A stretch of DNA of 64,000 nt, taken from positions 1 through 64,000 of the forward strand of contig JAEWAQ010000063.1 of the NCBI GenBank assembly GCA_023391635.1, given 5' to 3'. The position numbers and the translations under genes were made by a program. The notes beneath the pieces are model-generated. The model did not search any database, had not been told where the DNA came from, and saw only the letters and a list, made by a program, of their open reading frames with translations. Origin of the DNA: Bacillota bacterium (lineage in GTDB: Bacteria; Bacillota; Bacilli; Paenibacillales; Paenibacillaceae). Shown here in pieces: positions 33,876-42,174 of this stretch (the first letter of the stretch is position 1; each line of letters begins with the position of its first letter).

Positions 33876-33888
33876 GTCATCAGATGAC
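33876..33888. promoter_or_regulatory. LutR-like GntR operator
   Basis: A 13-bp perfect palindrome, GTCATC-A-GATGAC, contains TCATC-N-GATGA, which matches the site I recall for the Bacillus subtilis lactate regulator LutR. It lies just downstream of the likely glcD promoter and beside a FadR-type regulator gene. Binding by that regulator is inferred. Confidence 0.65.
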
Positions 33889-33959
33889 CTGATCAATAGT
33901 GTGCACATGGCAGGATGATCACGAAAGGTCATAGGATCGACGAAGAAGGTGGAATCCGC

Positions 33960-35375
33960 TTGCTGAACGATACCGTGAAGAAAGAACTCGAAGCCGTCCT
34001 CGGCGTGGGAGGCGTCAAGGACGATCCCGAATCCTGCGTAACGCATTCCTATGACGGGACGCCGATGCTGCAATCGCTGCCGGACGCGGTCGTCTATCCC
34101 GAATCGACGGAGCAAGTGTCCGGCGTCATGAAGGTGCTGCACGCCCACAAGATCCCGCTCGTCAGTCGGGGCTCCGGCACGAATCTGTGCGGCGGCACCG
34201 TACCGCTGCAAGGCGGCGTCGTCATGGTCATGCACCGGATGAGCCGCATCCTCGAAGTGGATCTGGAGAACCTGACTGCCACGGTCCAGCCTGGCTTGAA
34301 TACAAAACAGTTCGCGACTCACGTGGAATCGCTCGGTCTGTTCTATCCGCCGGACCCGAGCAGCATGGCGATCTCGACGATCGGCGGCAATATCGCGGAG
34401 AATTCCGGCGGGTTGCGAGGGCTGAAATACGGCACGACCAAAGATTATGTGCTCGGTCTGGAAGCGGTGCTGGCCGACGGCCGAATCATCCGCACCGGCG
34501 GCAAGCTGATGAAGGACGTGGCCGGCTACGATCTGACCAAGCTGCTCGTCGGCTCGGAAGGCACGCTCGCGATCATCACCGAGGCGACGCTGAAGCTCGT
34601 GCCTCCGCCGAAGGCGAAGAAGACGATGCTCGCCATGTACAAGGACCTGTACGGCGCCGCGCGCACCGTCTCCAAGATCATCGAGAACCGCATCATTCCC
34701 GCCACGCTGGAAATTCTCGATCGGCCGACGATCCGCGTCGTGGATGATTTTGCGAAGCTGGGGCTGCCGCACGACATGGAGGCGATTCTGCTGATCGAGC
34801 AGGATGGCGACCCGGAAGCGGTCGAGCGGGATATCGCCGTCATCGCCGACATCTGCCGCAGCGAAACGGCGGAGCGGACCGAGATCGCGGCGACGCCCGA
34901 GGAGGCGCTCAAGCTGTTGACGGCGCGCCGCAGCGCATTCACGGCGCTGGCCCGGCTGCGGCCGACGACGATTCTCGAAGACGCGACGGTGCCTCGCTCG
35001 AAGCTCGCCGACATGGTCATGGAGATCAATCGGATCGCGCAGAAGCATAACGTGACGATCTGTACGTTCGGCCATGCGGGCGACGGCAACTTGCATCCGA
35101 CCGCGACGACCGATGCCCGCGATCAGGATGAGGTGCACCGGGTGGAGGAAGCGTTCGCGGAAATTTTCGAAGCGGCGATCCGTCTGGGGGGTACGATTAC
35201 GGGCGAGCATGGCGTCGGCACGGTCAAGGCTCCGTACCTCGAGTGGAAGGTCGGGGAAGCCGGCATCGACATGATGAAAGGCGTCAAGGCGGCGTTCGAT
35301 CCGCACGGGCTGCTCAATCCGGGCAAAGTGTTCGCCAAATCCGCGCGCAAGAGGGTGGTATTGCAGCATGGCTAA
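33960..35375 (+). CDS. glcD: Glycolate oxidase-type FAD-linked subunit
   Basis: A 471-residue flavoprotein of the GlcD/lactate dehydrogenase family. The FAD-binding domain has VSRGSGTNLCGGTVPL near residue 85 and PSSMAISTIGGNIAENSGG near 145; the C-terminal cap has FGHAGDGNLHP near 370 and GEHGVGTVK. It oxidises glycolate or lactate and passes electrons to GlcF. The start is uncertain: TTG at 33960 has AAGGTGG at proper spacing, while the ATG at 33915 has no ribosome site. Its stop overlaps the glcF start by eight bases. D-lactate dehydrogenase is an alternative assignment. Confidence 0.88.
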   Translation: MLNDTVKKELEAVLGVGGVKDDPESCVTHSYDGTPMLQSLPDAVVYPESTEQVSGVMKVLHAHKIPLVSRGSGTNLCGGTVPLQGGVVMVMHRMSRILEVDLENLTATVQPGLNTKQFATHVESLGLFYPPDPSSMAISTIGGNIAENSGGLRGLKYGTTKDYVLGLEAVLADGRIIRTGGKLMKDVAGYDLTKLLVGSEGTLAIITEATLKLVPPPKAKKTMLAMYKDLYGAARTVSKIIENRIIPATLEILDRPTIRVVDDFAKLGLPHDMEAILLIEQDGDPEAVERDIAVIADICRSETAERTEIAATPEEALKLLTARRSAFTALARLRPTTILEDATVPRSKLADMVMEINRIAQKHNVTICTFGHAGDGNLHPTATTDARDQDEVHRVEEAFAEIFEAAIRLGGTITGEHGVGTVKAPYLEWKVGEAGIDMMKGVKAAFDPHGLLNPGKVFAKSARKRVVLQHG

Positions 35376-36918
35376 ACTTCTGAATCCGGAACAGGAAACC
35401 TTGCAGTCGCAAACGGCGAAACAAATTGTGACTGGCTTGGCGAACGGCGCAACCGTAGGCGAGTCTGGATATCCATACGCAAGCGCACACGGCGCGCAGA
35501 CCGGAGCGCCCGCGCTCGCCCGGGACGTCAAGCTCAATCCTCTGGCCGAGCGACTGCGTCTCACGCTGGATTACGATCAATTGACGAACTGCATGCGCTG
35601 CGGCTTCTGTCTGCCCGCCTGCCCGACATTCCGCGAGACCGGCGTCGAAGCGGAATCGCCTCGCGGCCGCATCGCTTTGATGAAGGCGGCGGCAGACGGC
35701 ATCCTCGCGCCTGACCAGGCGTTTGCCACGCAGATGGACCATTGCCTCGGCTGCCGCGCATGCGAGCCGGCCTGTCCGGCAGACGTCAAATACGGCCGAC
35801 TGATCGAACAAGCGCGAGATGCTGTCGAAGTGCATCGCGACGATCACCGCTGGTGGGTAAAGGCAGTGCGCCGGATCGCGTTCGAAGGCCTATTCCCGCA
35901 TCCCAGGCGCATGCGCATCCTGGGCGGAGCGCTCAAGCTGTATCAGCGCAGCGGGCTGCGAGCACTGGCCCGAGGCATGGGCGCGCTCAAGCTGCTGCCG
36001 GAACACCTGGCCCGCATGGAAGCGATCATGCCCGATGCCTCCGGTCAAGGAGTCGTCGGCCGCGTCGGACAACACTTACCTGCGAACGGCGAGAAGATCG
36101 CCAAGGTCGGCCTGTTCCGCGGATGCATCATGGATATCCTGTTCACGGATACGAATGTCCATACGGCGGAGCTGCTGACGGAAGCCGGCTTCGAAGTCGT
36201 CATTCCGGACCAGCAGACTTGCTGCGGCGCCTTGCATGCGCATAGCGGGGAGACGATGCAAGCGAAGGCACTCGCGAAGCGCAACTTGAAGGCGTTCCGC
36301 GACGCGGGCGTCGACTGGATCGTCTCCAATGCCGGCGGCTGCGGCGCGCTGTTGATCGAGTACGATCATCTGATGCACGACGACCTCGAGTGGAAGGATG
36401 ACGCCGCATGGTTCGCCAAGCGGGTGATCGATATTAGCCAACTGCTTGTCGAACACGGAAGATTGCCCAAGTTCAGCGTGCGACAAGGAACTGCGGCAAT
36501 GAATACGGGAACGGCAACGGCAACCGAAACAGAAACAGAAACAGCAAGAACGGCAGACCGTCAGGTCACGATCACTTATCAGGATTCCTGCCACCTGCGC
36601 AACGTCATGCGTTCGTCCGATGCGCCGCGCAAGCTGATGCGGCAAGTGGAAGGCGCGACCTATATCGAGATGCCCGAATCGGACCGATGCTGCGGATCGG
36701 CAGGCATCTACAACTTGACGCAGCCCGAGATGTCCGGCGACATCCTGGACCATAAGATGGTTCACGCCAAGGGGACTGCCGCCTCCGTCATGCTGACCAG
36801 CAATCCGGGCTGCCTGCTGCAGATGAAAGCCGGCATCGCTAAGGAAGGCATCGAAGACCGAATGCAATCCGTGCACCTCGTCGATTTCCTGCATCGCAGC
36901 ATGGTGCGCCAAAGCTAA
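35368..36918 (+). CDS. glcF: Glycolate oxidase iron-sulfur subunit
   Basis: A 516-residue two [4Fe-4S] electron-transfer protein. The cluster motifs are CMRCGFCLPACP (Cys 75, 78, 81, 85) and CLGCRACEPACP (Cys 126, 129, 132, 136). Two cysteine-rich CCG-type repeats follow: TCCGALHAHSGE near 286 and RCCGSAGIYN near 439. It accepts electrons from GlcD and hands them to the respiratory chain. Residues 378 to about 397 form a low-complexity Thr/Ala/Glu run encoded by a simple repeat of ACGGCA and GAAACA units, unusual for this family. The N-terminal 55 residues are also longer than typical. Confidence 0.9.
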   Translation: MAKLLNPEQETLQSQTAKQIVTGLANGATVGESGYPYASAHGAQTGAPALARDVKLNPLAERLRLTLDYDQLTNCMRCGFCLPACPTFRETGVEAESPRGRIALMKAAADGILAPDQAFATQMDHCLGCRACEPACPADVKYGRLIEQARDAVEVHRDDHRWWVKAVRRIAFEGLFPHPRRMRILGGALKLYQRSGLRALARGMGALKLLPEHLARMEAIMPDASGQGVVGRVGQHLPANGEKIAKVGLFRGCIMDILFTDTNVHTAELLTEAGFEVVIPDQQTCCGALHAHSGETMQAKALAKRNLKAFRDAGVDWIVSNAGGCGALLIEYDHLMHDDLEWKDDAAWFAKRVIDISQLLVEHGRLPKFSVRQGTAAMNTGTATATETETETARTADRQVTITYQDSCHLRNVMRSSDAPRKLMRQVEGATYIEMPESDRCCGSAGIYNLTQPEMSGDILDHKMVHAKGTAASVMLTSNPGCLLQMKAGIAKEGIEDRMQSVHLVDFLHRSMVRQS

Positions 36919-36934
36919 TAACAGAAGCCTTCGC

Positions 36935-36985
36935 AAGGGGTGAATTCAACTGTCGATTGGATGCCGGCAGTTGGATTCACCCCTT
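36935..36985. terminator. Strong stem-loop between glcF and the nicotinate gene
   Basis: An 18-bp stem with one mismatch, AAGGGGTGAATTCAACTG (36935-36952) against CAGTTGGATTCACCCCTT (36968-36985), with a 15-base loop. No T-run follows. It could be a Rho-assisted terminator for glcDF or a structured leader for the nicotinate phosphoribosyltransferase gene, whose start is about 97 bp further on. Confidence 0.55.
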
Positions 36986-37081
36986 CACGAATCTTCCGAA
37001 ATGCCGATATATGCTGTAGGCGGCTGCGCGTATGAATCCCGCCGTCTGGCGCATTCTGTAAGCAACGGGAGGGATGGCATC

Positions 37082-38560
37082 GTGAACCAAGACGATGGTG
37101 AATTAACCCTGCATACGGACAAATACCAGATCAACATGATGTACGCGCATTGGGCGCAGGGCACGTTGAATCAAAGAGCCGTATTCGAAGCGTATTTCCG
37201 CAAGCTGCCGTTCGGCAACGGCTATGCCGTCTTCGCAGGCCTGGAACGGATAGTCCATTACATCAAGGCGTTAAAATTCGGCGAAGAAGAGATCGCCTAC
37301 TTGCGCACGCAGGAGGAAAGATATCCGGAAGCTTTCCTAGAAGAGCTGCGCCGCTTCAGATTCACAGGCGATCTCGATTGCGTCCCGGAAGGTACGCTTG
37401 TCTTCCCGAACGAGCCGCTGACCCGCGTGGAAGCCCGGGTGTTCGAAGCGCAGCTGATCGAGACGGCGATGCTCAACTTCATGAACTTCCAGACGCTGAT
37501 TGCGACGAAAGCTTCGCGCATCAAACAAGTCGCACAGGAGGATATCTTGCTGGAATTCGGCACGCGTCGTGCGCAGGAGGCAGACGCCGCCATCTGGGGG
37601 GCGAGGGCAGCCTATATCGCCGGATTCCACGCGACCTCCAACATGCGGGCAGGCATGCGGTTCGGCATTCCGGTGCAAGGGACGCATTCGCATGCTTGGG
37701 TGCAAGCGCACGAATCGGAAGCGGAGGCATTCCGGGCATATGCCGAGGCGCTGCCGGGCCAGGTGACGCTGCTGGTGGACACCTACGATACGCTGCGCAG
37801 CGGAGTGCCGAACGCGATCGCGATCGCGCGGATGCTCGAAGCACAAGGTCACAAATTGAATGCGATCCGGCTGGACAGCGGCGACCTCGCGTACTTGTCC
37901 CAACAATCGCGCGCCATGCTGGACGACGCCGGGCTGTCCAACGTGAAGATCGTCGCCTCCGGCGATCTGGACGAGCATATCATTTTCAACCTCAAGGCGC
38001 AGGGCGCCAGAATCGACGTCTGGGGCGTAGGTACGCAGCTTATTACGGCAGCCGATCAGCCGGCGCTCGGCGGGGTGTATAAGCTGACGGCCGCCGGGAA
38101 AGACGGGCGCTTCGAGCCGGTCATCAAGCTGTCGGCCAATCCTGCGAAAGTGACCAATCCGGGGTACAAAGAGCCGTATCGCCTGATCAGTCGCAAGACC
38201 GGCAAGGCGGAAGCGGACTACCTGGCCTTGATGGAGGAGACGGATGTGCGCGCGGGGGAGCGGATTCGCGTCTTCGACCCCGTCCATCCGTATTTGTCTA
38301 AGCACCTGGACGATTACGAGGCGCAGCGGCTGCTGCAGCCCGTCTTCTCGCAGGGCGACCTGGTCTATGCGCTGCCCAAGCTAGCTGACATTCGCGCCCA
38401 TCATGAGCGTCAACTGCGATTATTCTGGCCGGAATACTTGCGCAAGCTGAATCCCGAGACGTACCGTGTATCGCTTAGCGACAAACTGTGGCGATTGAAG
38501 GCGGACTTGATCGAGCGGTACCGGTTTGCGGGAGGAGGAGACACGGAACAGTTGAAGTAG
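37082..38560 (+). CDS. Nicotinate phosphoribosyltransferase
   Basis: A 492-residue enzyme, the usual length, that makes nicotinate mononucleotide from nicotinate and PRPP (ATP-stimulated) in NAD salvage. Family hallmarks are LHTDKYQINMMYAHW at the start, LLEFGTRRAQEADAAI near residue 160, HSHAWVQ near 203, LVDTYDTLRSGVPNA near 230, NAIRLDSGDLAYLS near 260 and WGVGTQLITAADQPALGGVYKL near 320. The start is GTG at 37082 with GGGAGGG at good spacing; an upstream frame to 36971 includes the stem-loop and is not coding. Stand-alone gene between glcDF and an MFS exporter. Confidence 0.93.
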   Translation: MNQDDGELTLHTDKYQINMMYAHWAQGTLNQRAVFEAYFRKLPFGNGYAVFAGLERIVHYIKALKFGEEEIAYLRTQEERYPEAFLEELRRFRFTGDLDCVPEGTLVFPNEPLTRVEARVFEAQLIETAMLNFMNFQTLIATKASRIKQVAQEDILLEFGTRRAQEADAAIWGARAAYIAGFHATSNMRAGMRFGIPVQGTHSHAWVQAHESEAEAFRAYAEALPGQVTLLVDTYDTLRSGVPNAIAIARMLEAQGHKLNAIRLDSGDLAYLSQQSRAMLDDAGLSNVKIVASGDLDEHIIFNLKAQGARIDVWGVGTQLITAADQPALGGVYKLTAAGKDGRFEPVIKLSANPAKVTNPGYKEPYRLISRKTGKAEADYLALMEETDVRAGERIRVFDPVHPYLSKHLDDYEAQRLLQPVFSQGDLVYALPKLADIRAHHERQLRLFWPEYLRKLNPETYRVSLSDKLWRLKADLIERYRFAGGGDTEQLK

Positions 38561-38589
38561 TTGACAACCTTACCGATCGTCTCGATAAT
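38561..38589 (+). promoter_or_regulatory. Sigma-A promoter of the MFS exporter gene
   Basis: TTGACA (38561-38566) and GATAAT (38584-38589) with a 17-bp spacer, a near-consensus pair. It starts immediately after the stop of the preceding gene. Confidence 0.75.
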
Positions 38590-38622
38590 GATAAACATAC
38601 TTAATGGTTGCTTATGTTTATC
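38590..38622. promoter_or_regulatory. Dyad operator downstream of the MFS promoter
   Basis: GATAAACAT (38590-38598) and ATGTTTATC (38614-38622) form a 9-bp perfect inverted repeat starting right after the -10 box. TetR- or MarR-type repressors often bind such sites before drug exporters. No such regulator is encoded next to it. Confidence 0.55.
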
Positions 38623-38658
38623 GTTTCGCGATCATAACGAAAGAAGGCATTATTCCCT

Positions 38659-40056
38659 GTGTCCAGACCAACCAATGTAAGGATGGTGACAGCAGGCCTC
38701 CTGGCCGCGCTGTTCATCGGTGCGCTCGACGTTACCGTCGTGGCGACGGCCATGCCCAAAATTACCGAAGAGCTGCACGGCATAAGCCTGATCAGCTGGG
38801 TTTTCTCGATTTACACGCTCACGACTTGCGTCACGACGCCGATCTTCGGCAAGCTGACGGACTTGTTCGGACGGAAAAAGGTGTTCGTCATCGGCGTTGT
38901 GCTGTTCGTGCTCGGTTCGATCCTGTGCGGGATGGCGACGTCAATGACTGCGCTCGTGCTGTTCCGGGCCGTGCAAGGGATTGGCGCGGGCGCGCTTAAC
39001 CCGGTATGCTTCACGATCGTCGGCGACATCTTCCCCGGCGAGAAGCGCGCCCGGATGATGGGCGTGTTCGGTTCGGTCTGGTCCGTGGCGGGCTTGCTCG
39101 GCCCGCTCGTCGGCGGTTACTTCGTCGATCATATCGATTGGCGGTGGATTTTCTATATCAACGTGCCGATCGGCGCCATCGCGCTGATGCTCGTCGTACC
39201 GTTCCTGCACGAGAGCTTCGAACGGAAATCGAAGAAAATCGATTATCTCGGCGCGGCGTCGTTTACCATCGCCCTCTCCGTTCTTATGTATGCGCTGCTC
39301 AGCGGAGGCGTGGACTATGCCTGGGATTCGGCGGCCATCATCGGGCTGTTCGCGGCAGCCGCCCTGTTCCTGCTGCTGTTCCTATGGATTGAATCGCGCG
39401 CCGCCGAGCCGATGATGCCGCTGTCCATTTTCAAGATCCGGGTGCTGAACGTGGTGAATATCAGCGGATTTCTCGCCTTCAGCATTACGACGGGCATGAC
39501 GATCTATGCCCCGATGTGGATCCAGTCGGTGCTCGGACATACGGCGACGAGCTCGGGCTACACCGTCATGCCGATGTCGCTGGCCTGGCCGCTGGCTTCG
39601 GTCATTGTCGGAAGAATCATGTACCGCGTCGGAATCAAAGCATCGGTCATATTCGGATCCGTCGTCGTGCTCGCCGGTTGCGGCTGGTTGGTCGCCTTGG
39701 ACGTATCGTCCGCTTATGCGGCATGGGTCGGCGTGATGATCGTCTTCGGATTCGGCATGGGCTTCGTATCGACGCCGCAGACCGTTATCGTGCAATCGGT
39801 CGTGGGCTGGGAAATGCGCGGCGTCGCCAACGGATCGAATTCGCTCATGCGGTCGCTTGGGCAAACGGTCGGCGTGGCGGTGTTCGGTACGATTTTCAAT
39901 CGTTATGTGACCAGCGATGCGCCGCCGGTAACCGATCTTGCGGCAGGCATGCACGCGATCTTTATTCTGCTCGGGATCATCGCGATCGCCAATCTGCTGT
40001 CGATGCTGTTCCTGCCGTCCCATAGCAAAGTAATGGCAGCGCAAAAATCGCATTGA
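38659..40056 (+). CDS. MFS drug exporter, DHA2 (14-TM) family
   Basis: A 465-residue integral membrane exporter using the proton gradient. The N-terminal helix holds GALDVTVVATAMPKI, the DHA2 motif D1; FGKLTDLFGRKKVFVIG is motif A; and GVVLFVLGSILCG and LVGGYFVDHIDWRWIFYINVP (motif C-like) follow. The start is GTG with GAAGG 11 bases upstream; the ATG eight codons later has only a ribosome site directly abutting it. Substrate unknown; the near-consensus promoter and dyad suggest regulated expression. Followed by a terminator. Confidence 0.9.
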   Translation: MSRPTNVRMVTAGLLAALFIGALDVTVVATAMPKITEELHGISLISWVFSIYTLTTCVTTPIFGKLTDLFGRKKVFVIGVVLFVLGSILCGMATSMTALVLFRAVQGIGAGALNPVCFTIVGDIFPGEKRARMMGVFGSVWSVAGLLGPLVGGYFVDHIDWRWIFYINVPIGAIALMLVVPFLHESFERKSKKIDYLGAASFTIALSVLMYALLSGGVDYAWDSAAIIGLFAAAALFLLLFLWIESRAAEPMMPLSIFKIRVLNVVNISGFLAFSITTGMTIYAPMWIQSVLGHTATSSGYTVMPMSLAWPLASVIVGRIMYRVGIKASVIFGSVVVLAGCGWLVALDVSSAYAAWVGVMIVFGFGMGFVSTPQTVIVQSVVGWEMRGVANGSNSLMRSLGQTVGVAVFGTIFNRYVTSDAPPVTDLAAGMHAIFILLGIIAIANLLSMLFLPSHSKVMAAQKSH

Positions 40057-40114
40057 TCGGCATCGCGCGGGTTGTTCGTTTGATATCCGCCCGGCATAGT
40101 CATTAGTCCTATAT

Positions 40115-40154
40115 GGACATGTTCCCTCGAACGCCCGGGAGCATGTCCTTTTTT
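40115..40154 (+). terminator. Terminator of the MFS gene
   Basis: GGACATG (40115-40121) pairs with CATGTCC (40142-40148), with additional TTCCC/GGGAG pairing inside, followed by six T residues (40149-40154). Confidence 0.85.
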
Positions 40155-40155
40155 C

Positions 40156-40255
40156 GATCATTCAGAATTTATAAATTTCACGCCTATTCATTTCTGAATG
40201 ATCTTCGATAAAAACGACATTCTCTGTCCCGAAGGGGACGACGAAGTCGTTTTTA
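40156..40255. other. Two successive inverted repeats of unknown role
   Basis: GATCATTCAGAA (40156-40167) pairs with TTCTGAATGATC (40192-40203), 12 bp perfect, and then TAAAAACGAC (40209-40218) pairs with GTCGTTTTTA (40246-40255), with an internal GTCCC/GGGAC stem. The second, with A and T runs, looks like a bidirectional terminator; the first has no run of T. Confidence 0.55.
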
Positions 40256-40269
40256 CTTATATTCTCAGG

Positions 40270-40298
40270 TTGACTTGAGAGAAGGTCGGTGAGATAAT
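40270..40298 (+). promoter_or_regulatory. Sigma-A promoter of the LacI-ThuA-oxidoreductase operon
   Basis: TTGACT (40270-40275) and GATAAT (40293-40298) with a 17-bp spacer. The -10 overlaps the first bases of the palindrome described separately. Confidence 0.75.
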
Positions 40299-40312
40299 GT
40301 ACGCGCGTACAT
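40297..40312. promoter_or_regulatory. 16-bp palindromic operator overlapping the -10
   Basis: ATGTACGCGCGTACAT is a perfect 16-bp palindrome with a central CG. It spans the end of the -10 box and the transcription start, the usual place for an autorepressing LacI-type regulator, whose gene begins about 20 bp downstream. Confidence 0.65.
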
Positions 40313-40332
40313 AATGGGAAATGGGTGATTCG

Positions 40333-41391
40333 GTGACAACACGCAAGGAGGTGGCCGAGCTCGCCGGCGTTTCCGAAGCGACCGTGTCGCGGGTACTCAA
40401 CGGCGTAGGTCCGATCAAGGAGGCGACGCGGGCGAAAGTATTGTCGGCAGCGGAACGGCTCGGGTATCAGCCGAGTGCCGTCGCATCCAGCTTCGCGCGC
40501 GGCCGCAGCGGCAACCTGGGCGTGATCCTGCCGCATGTGCCGAAAGTGCATCTGTTCTCGACGTACTATTTTTCGGAAATATTAAGCGGGATCGGGCAAG
40601 CGGTGCATGAGAGAGGCTATGGCTTGCTGCTGCTCTTCCGGAATCCGGCGGAAGTATACGATTATCTGTCGCTGTACCGGACGCTGCGCGTCGATGCCTG
40701 CATCGTGCTCGGAGCCAGCTCGCTGCCCACGGAGACGGCGGGCATTCGTCAAGTGGCCGAAGCGGGATTGCCCTGCTGCGTGATGGACCAGCATTTTGCC
40801 GATATCCGGATCGGGACAGTCGCCGCGGATCATGTCCAGGGAGCGTACTTGGCGGTTCGCCATTTGATCGCCCAGGGACATCGACGGATCGGGTTCCTGA
40901 ACGGATCGCCGCAATATTCCAACAGCTCGGACCGGCTGATCGGTTACCGCAAGGCGCTGGCGGAAGCGGGGATTGAGGCGGATGATTCGCTTCTGTATTC
41001 CGGAAACTACAGCTGGACGAGCGGCCACGCAGCCGCCGCATCCATCTACGCCGATCTTGCCGCCTGCAAGATCGATGCCTTGTTCGTGGCCAACGACCGG
41101 ATGGCGATCGGATTGATGAAAGGGCTGCGAGACCGCGGCTGCACGCTGCCGGAAGACTTGCCGATCGTCGCATATGACGACTCCGATGCCGCGCGTCTGA
41201 GCGAGCCGTCGCTTACGACCGTACACGTTCCATTCTTCGAGATGGGGCGGCTGGCCGCAGTCCGGCTGCTGGAACAATTGACTGCGGCCAGTCAGGCATC
41301 CGAGCTTGGAATGGCGGCGGAATGGCTGGAGCCAAAGTTGGTCATTCGGCAATCTTGCCGCGCGCAAGACGGCGGAATCATGACGAGATAG
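40333..41391 (+). CDS. LacI-family transcriptional regulator
   Basis: A 352-residue regulator. The N-terminal helix-turn-helix reads TTRKEVAELAGVSEATVSRVLNG and the effector-binding domain follows. GTG at 40333 gives the classic start MTTRKEVA; an ATG four codons upstream (40321) would add MGDS before it and is the other candidate. Helix motif RKEV and the hinge AVASSFARGRSGNLGV are typical. First gene of an operon with a ThuA-like protein and an oxidoreductase, so it probably senses a sugar or polyol. Autoregulation through the 16-bp palindrome is likely. Confidence 0.9.
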   Translation: MTTRKEVAELAGVSEATVSRVLNGVGPIKEATRAKVLSAAERLGYQPSAVASSFARGRSGNLGVILPHVPKVHLFSTYYFSEILSGIGQAVHERGYGLLLLFRNPAEVYDYLSLYRTLRVDACIVLGASSLPTETAGIRQVAEAGLPCCVMDQHFADIRIGTVAADHVQGAYLAVRHLIAQGHRRIGFLNGSPQYSNSSDRLIGYRKALAEAGIEADDSLLYSGNYSWTSGHAAAASIYADLAACKIDALFVANDRMAIGLMKGLRDRGCTLPEDLPIVAYDDSDAARLSEPSLTTVHVPFFEMGRLAAVRLLEQLTAASQASELGMAAEWLEPKLVIRQSCRAQDGGIMTR

Positions 41392-41403
41392 GGAGGAAGC
41401 AAA

Positions 41404-42126
41404 TTGTCTAAGGCGTTAATCGTATGGGGCGGCTGGAACGGTCATCAGCCGAAGGAAGTGGCAGCTATTTTCAAGGATGTGCTGGAACGCGAGCAGTTTG
41501 TAGTCGAGGTGTCCGACTCGCTGCAAGCCTTCGAGGATGCGGAGAATCTGCAGTCCCTCGATCTGATCGTGCCGGTATGGACGATGGACCGCATTGAGCA
41601 GGCGCTGGTCAACAATGTGTCTGCCGCGGTACAAGGCGGGGTCGGACTGGCCGGCTGTCATGGCGGCATGTGCGACGCTTTCCGCGAGAACGTAGACTGG
41701 CAATTCATGACGGGCGGCCAGTGGGTGGCGCATCCCGGCAATGACGGCGTCGAATATGTCGTGAACATCGTCAGTCAATCCAGCGCGCTCGTGGAAGGGA
41801 TTGAAGATTTCGACGTGAAAAGCGAGCAGTATTACCTGCATGTCGATCCCGCGGTTGAGGTGCTCGCGACGACGCGGTTTCCGACCGTACCGGGCCCGCA
41901 CTCGCTGAACAAGCCAGTTGACATGCCGGTCGTATGGACGAAGCGCTGGGGGATCGGCCGGGTGTATTACAATTCCCTTGGCCATCAGGCGAACATCGTA
42001 GAGATGCCTCAGGTGACGGAATTGATGCGCAGAGGCTTCCTCTGGGCCGCCAAGGGCAAGCAGCTTGCTCGCGAAGCGGGAGCGCGCGGGCAGGCGTATA
42101 CGGGCATGGCGGACAATCAGCTGTAA
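41404..42126 (+). CDS. ThuA-like (class I glutamine amidotransferase-fold) protein
   Basis: A 240-residue protein of the ThuA/trehalose-utilisation superfamily, with IVWGGWNGHQPKEVAAIF at the start, a DLIVPVWTMDRI segment and LAGCHGGMCDAFREN near residue 85, then HPGNDGVEYVVNI. ThuA proteins convert disaccharides to 3-keto derivatives or process them and are found beside Gfo/Idh/MocA oxidoreductases, as here. The start is TTG with GGGAGG upstream. The operon layout suggests 3-keto-glycoside metabolism. Confidence 0.85.
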   Translation: MSKALIVWGGWNGHQPKEVAAIFKDVLEREQFVVEVSDSLQAFEDAENLQSLDLIVPVWTMDRIEQALVNNVSAAVQGGVGLAGCHGGMCDAFRENVDWQFMTGGQWVAHPGNDGVEYVVNIVSQSSALVEGIEDFDVKSEQYYLHVDPAVEVLATTRFPTVPGPHSLNKPVDMPVVWTKRWGIGRVYYNSLGHQANIVEMPQVTELMRRGFLWAAKGKQLAREAGARGQAYTGMADNQL

Positions 42127-42174
42127 CAAGGATTCTTCACTATACTAGGCATGCGTAAAGGGGACAGGATCGCA

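Noticed and set aside
33828..35564. Long minus-strand open frame opposite glcD
   Set aside because: It overlaps a clear flavoprotein gene, has no recognisable domain and no ribosome site, and is rich in Arg/His as expected for the complement of GC-rich coding DNA.
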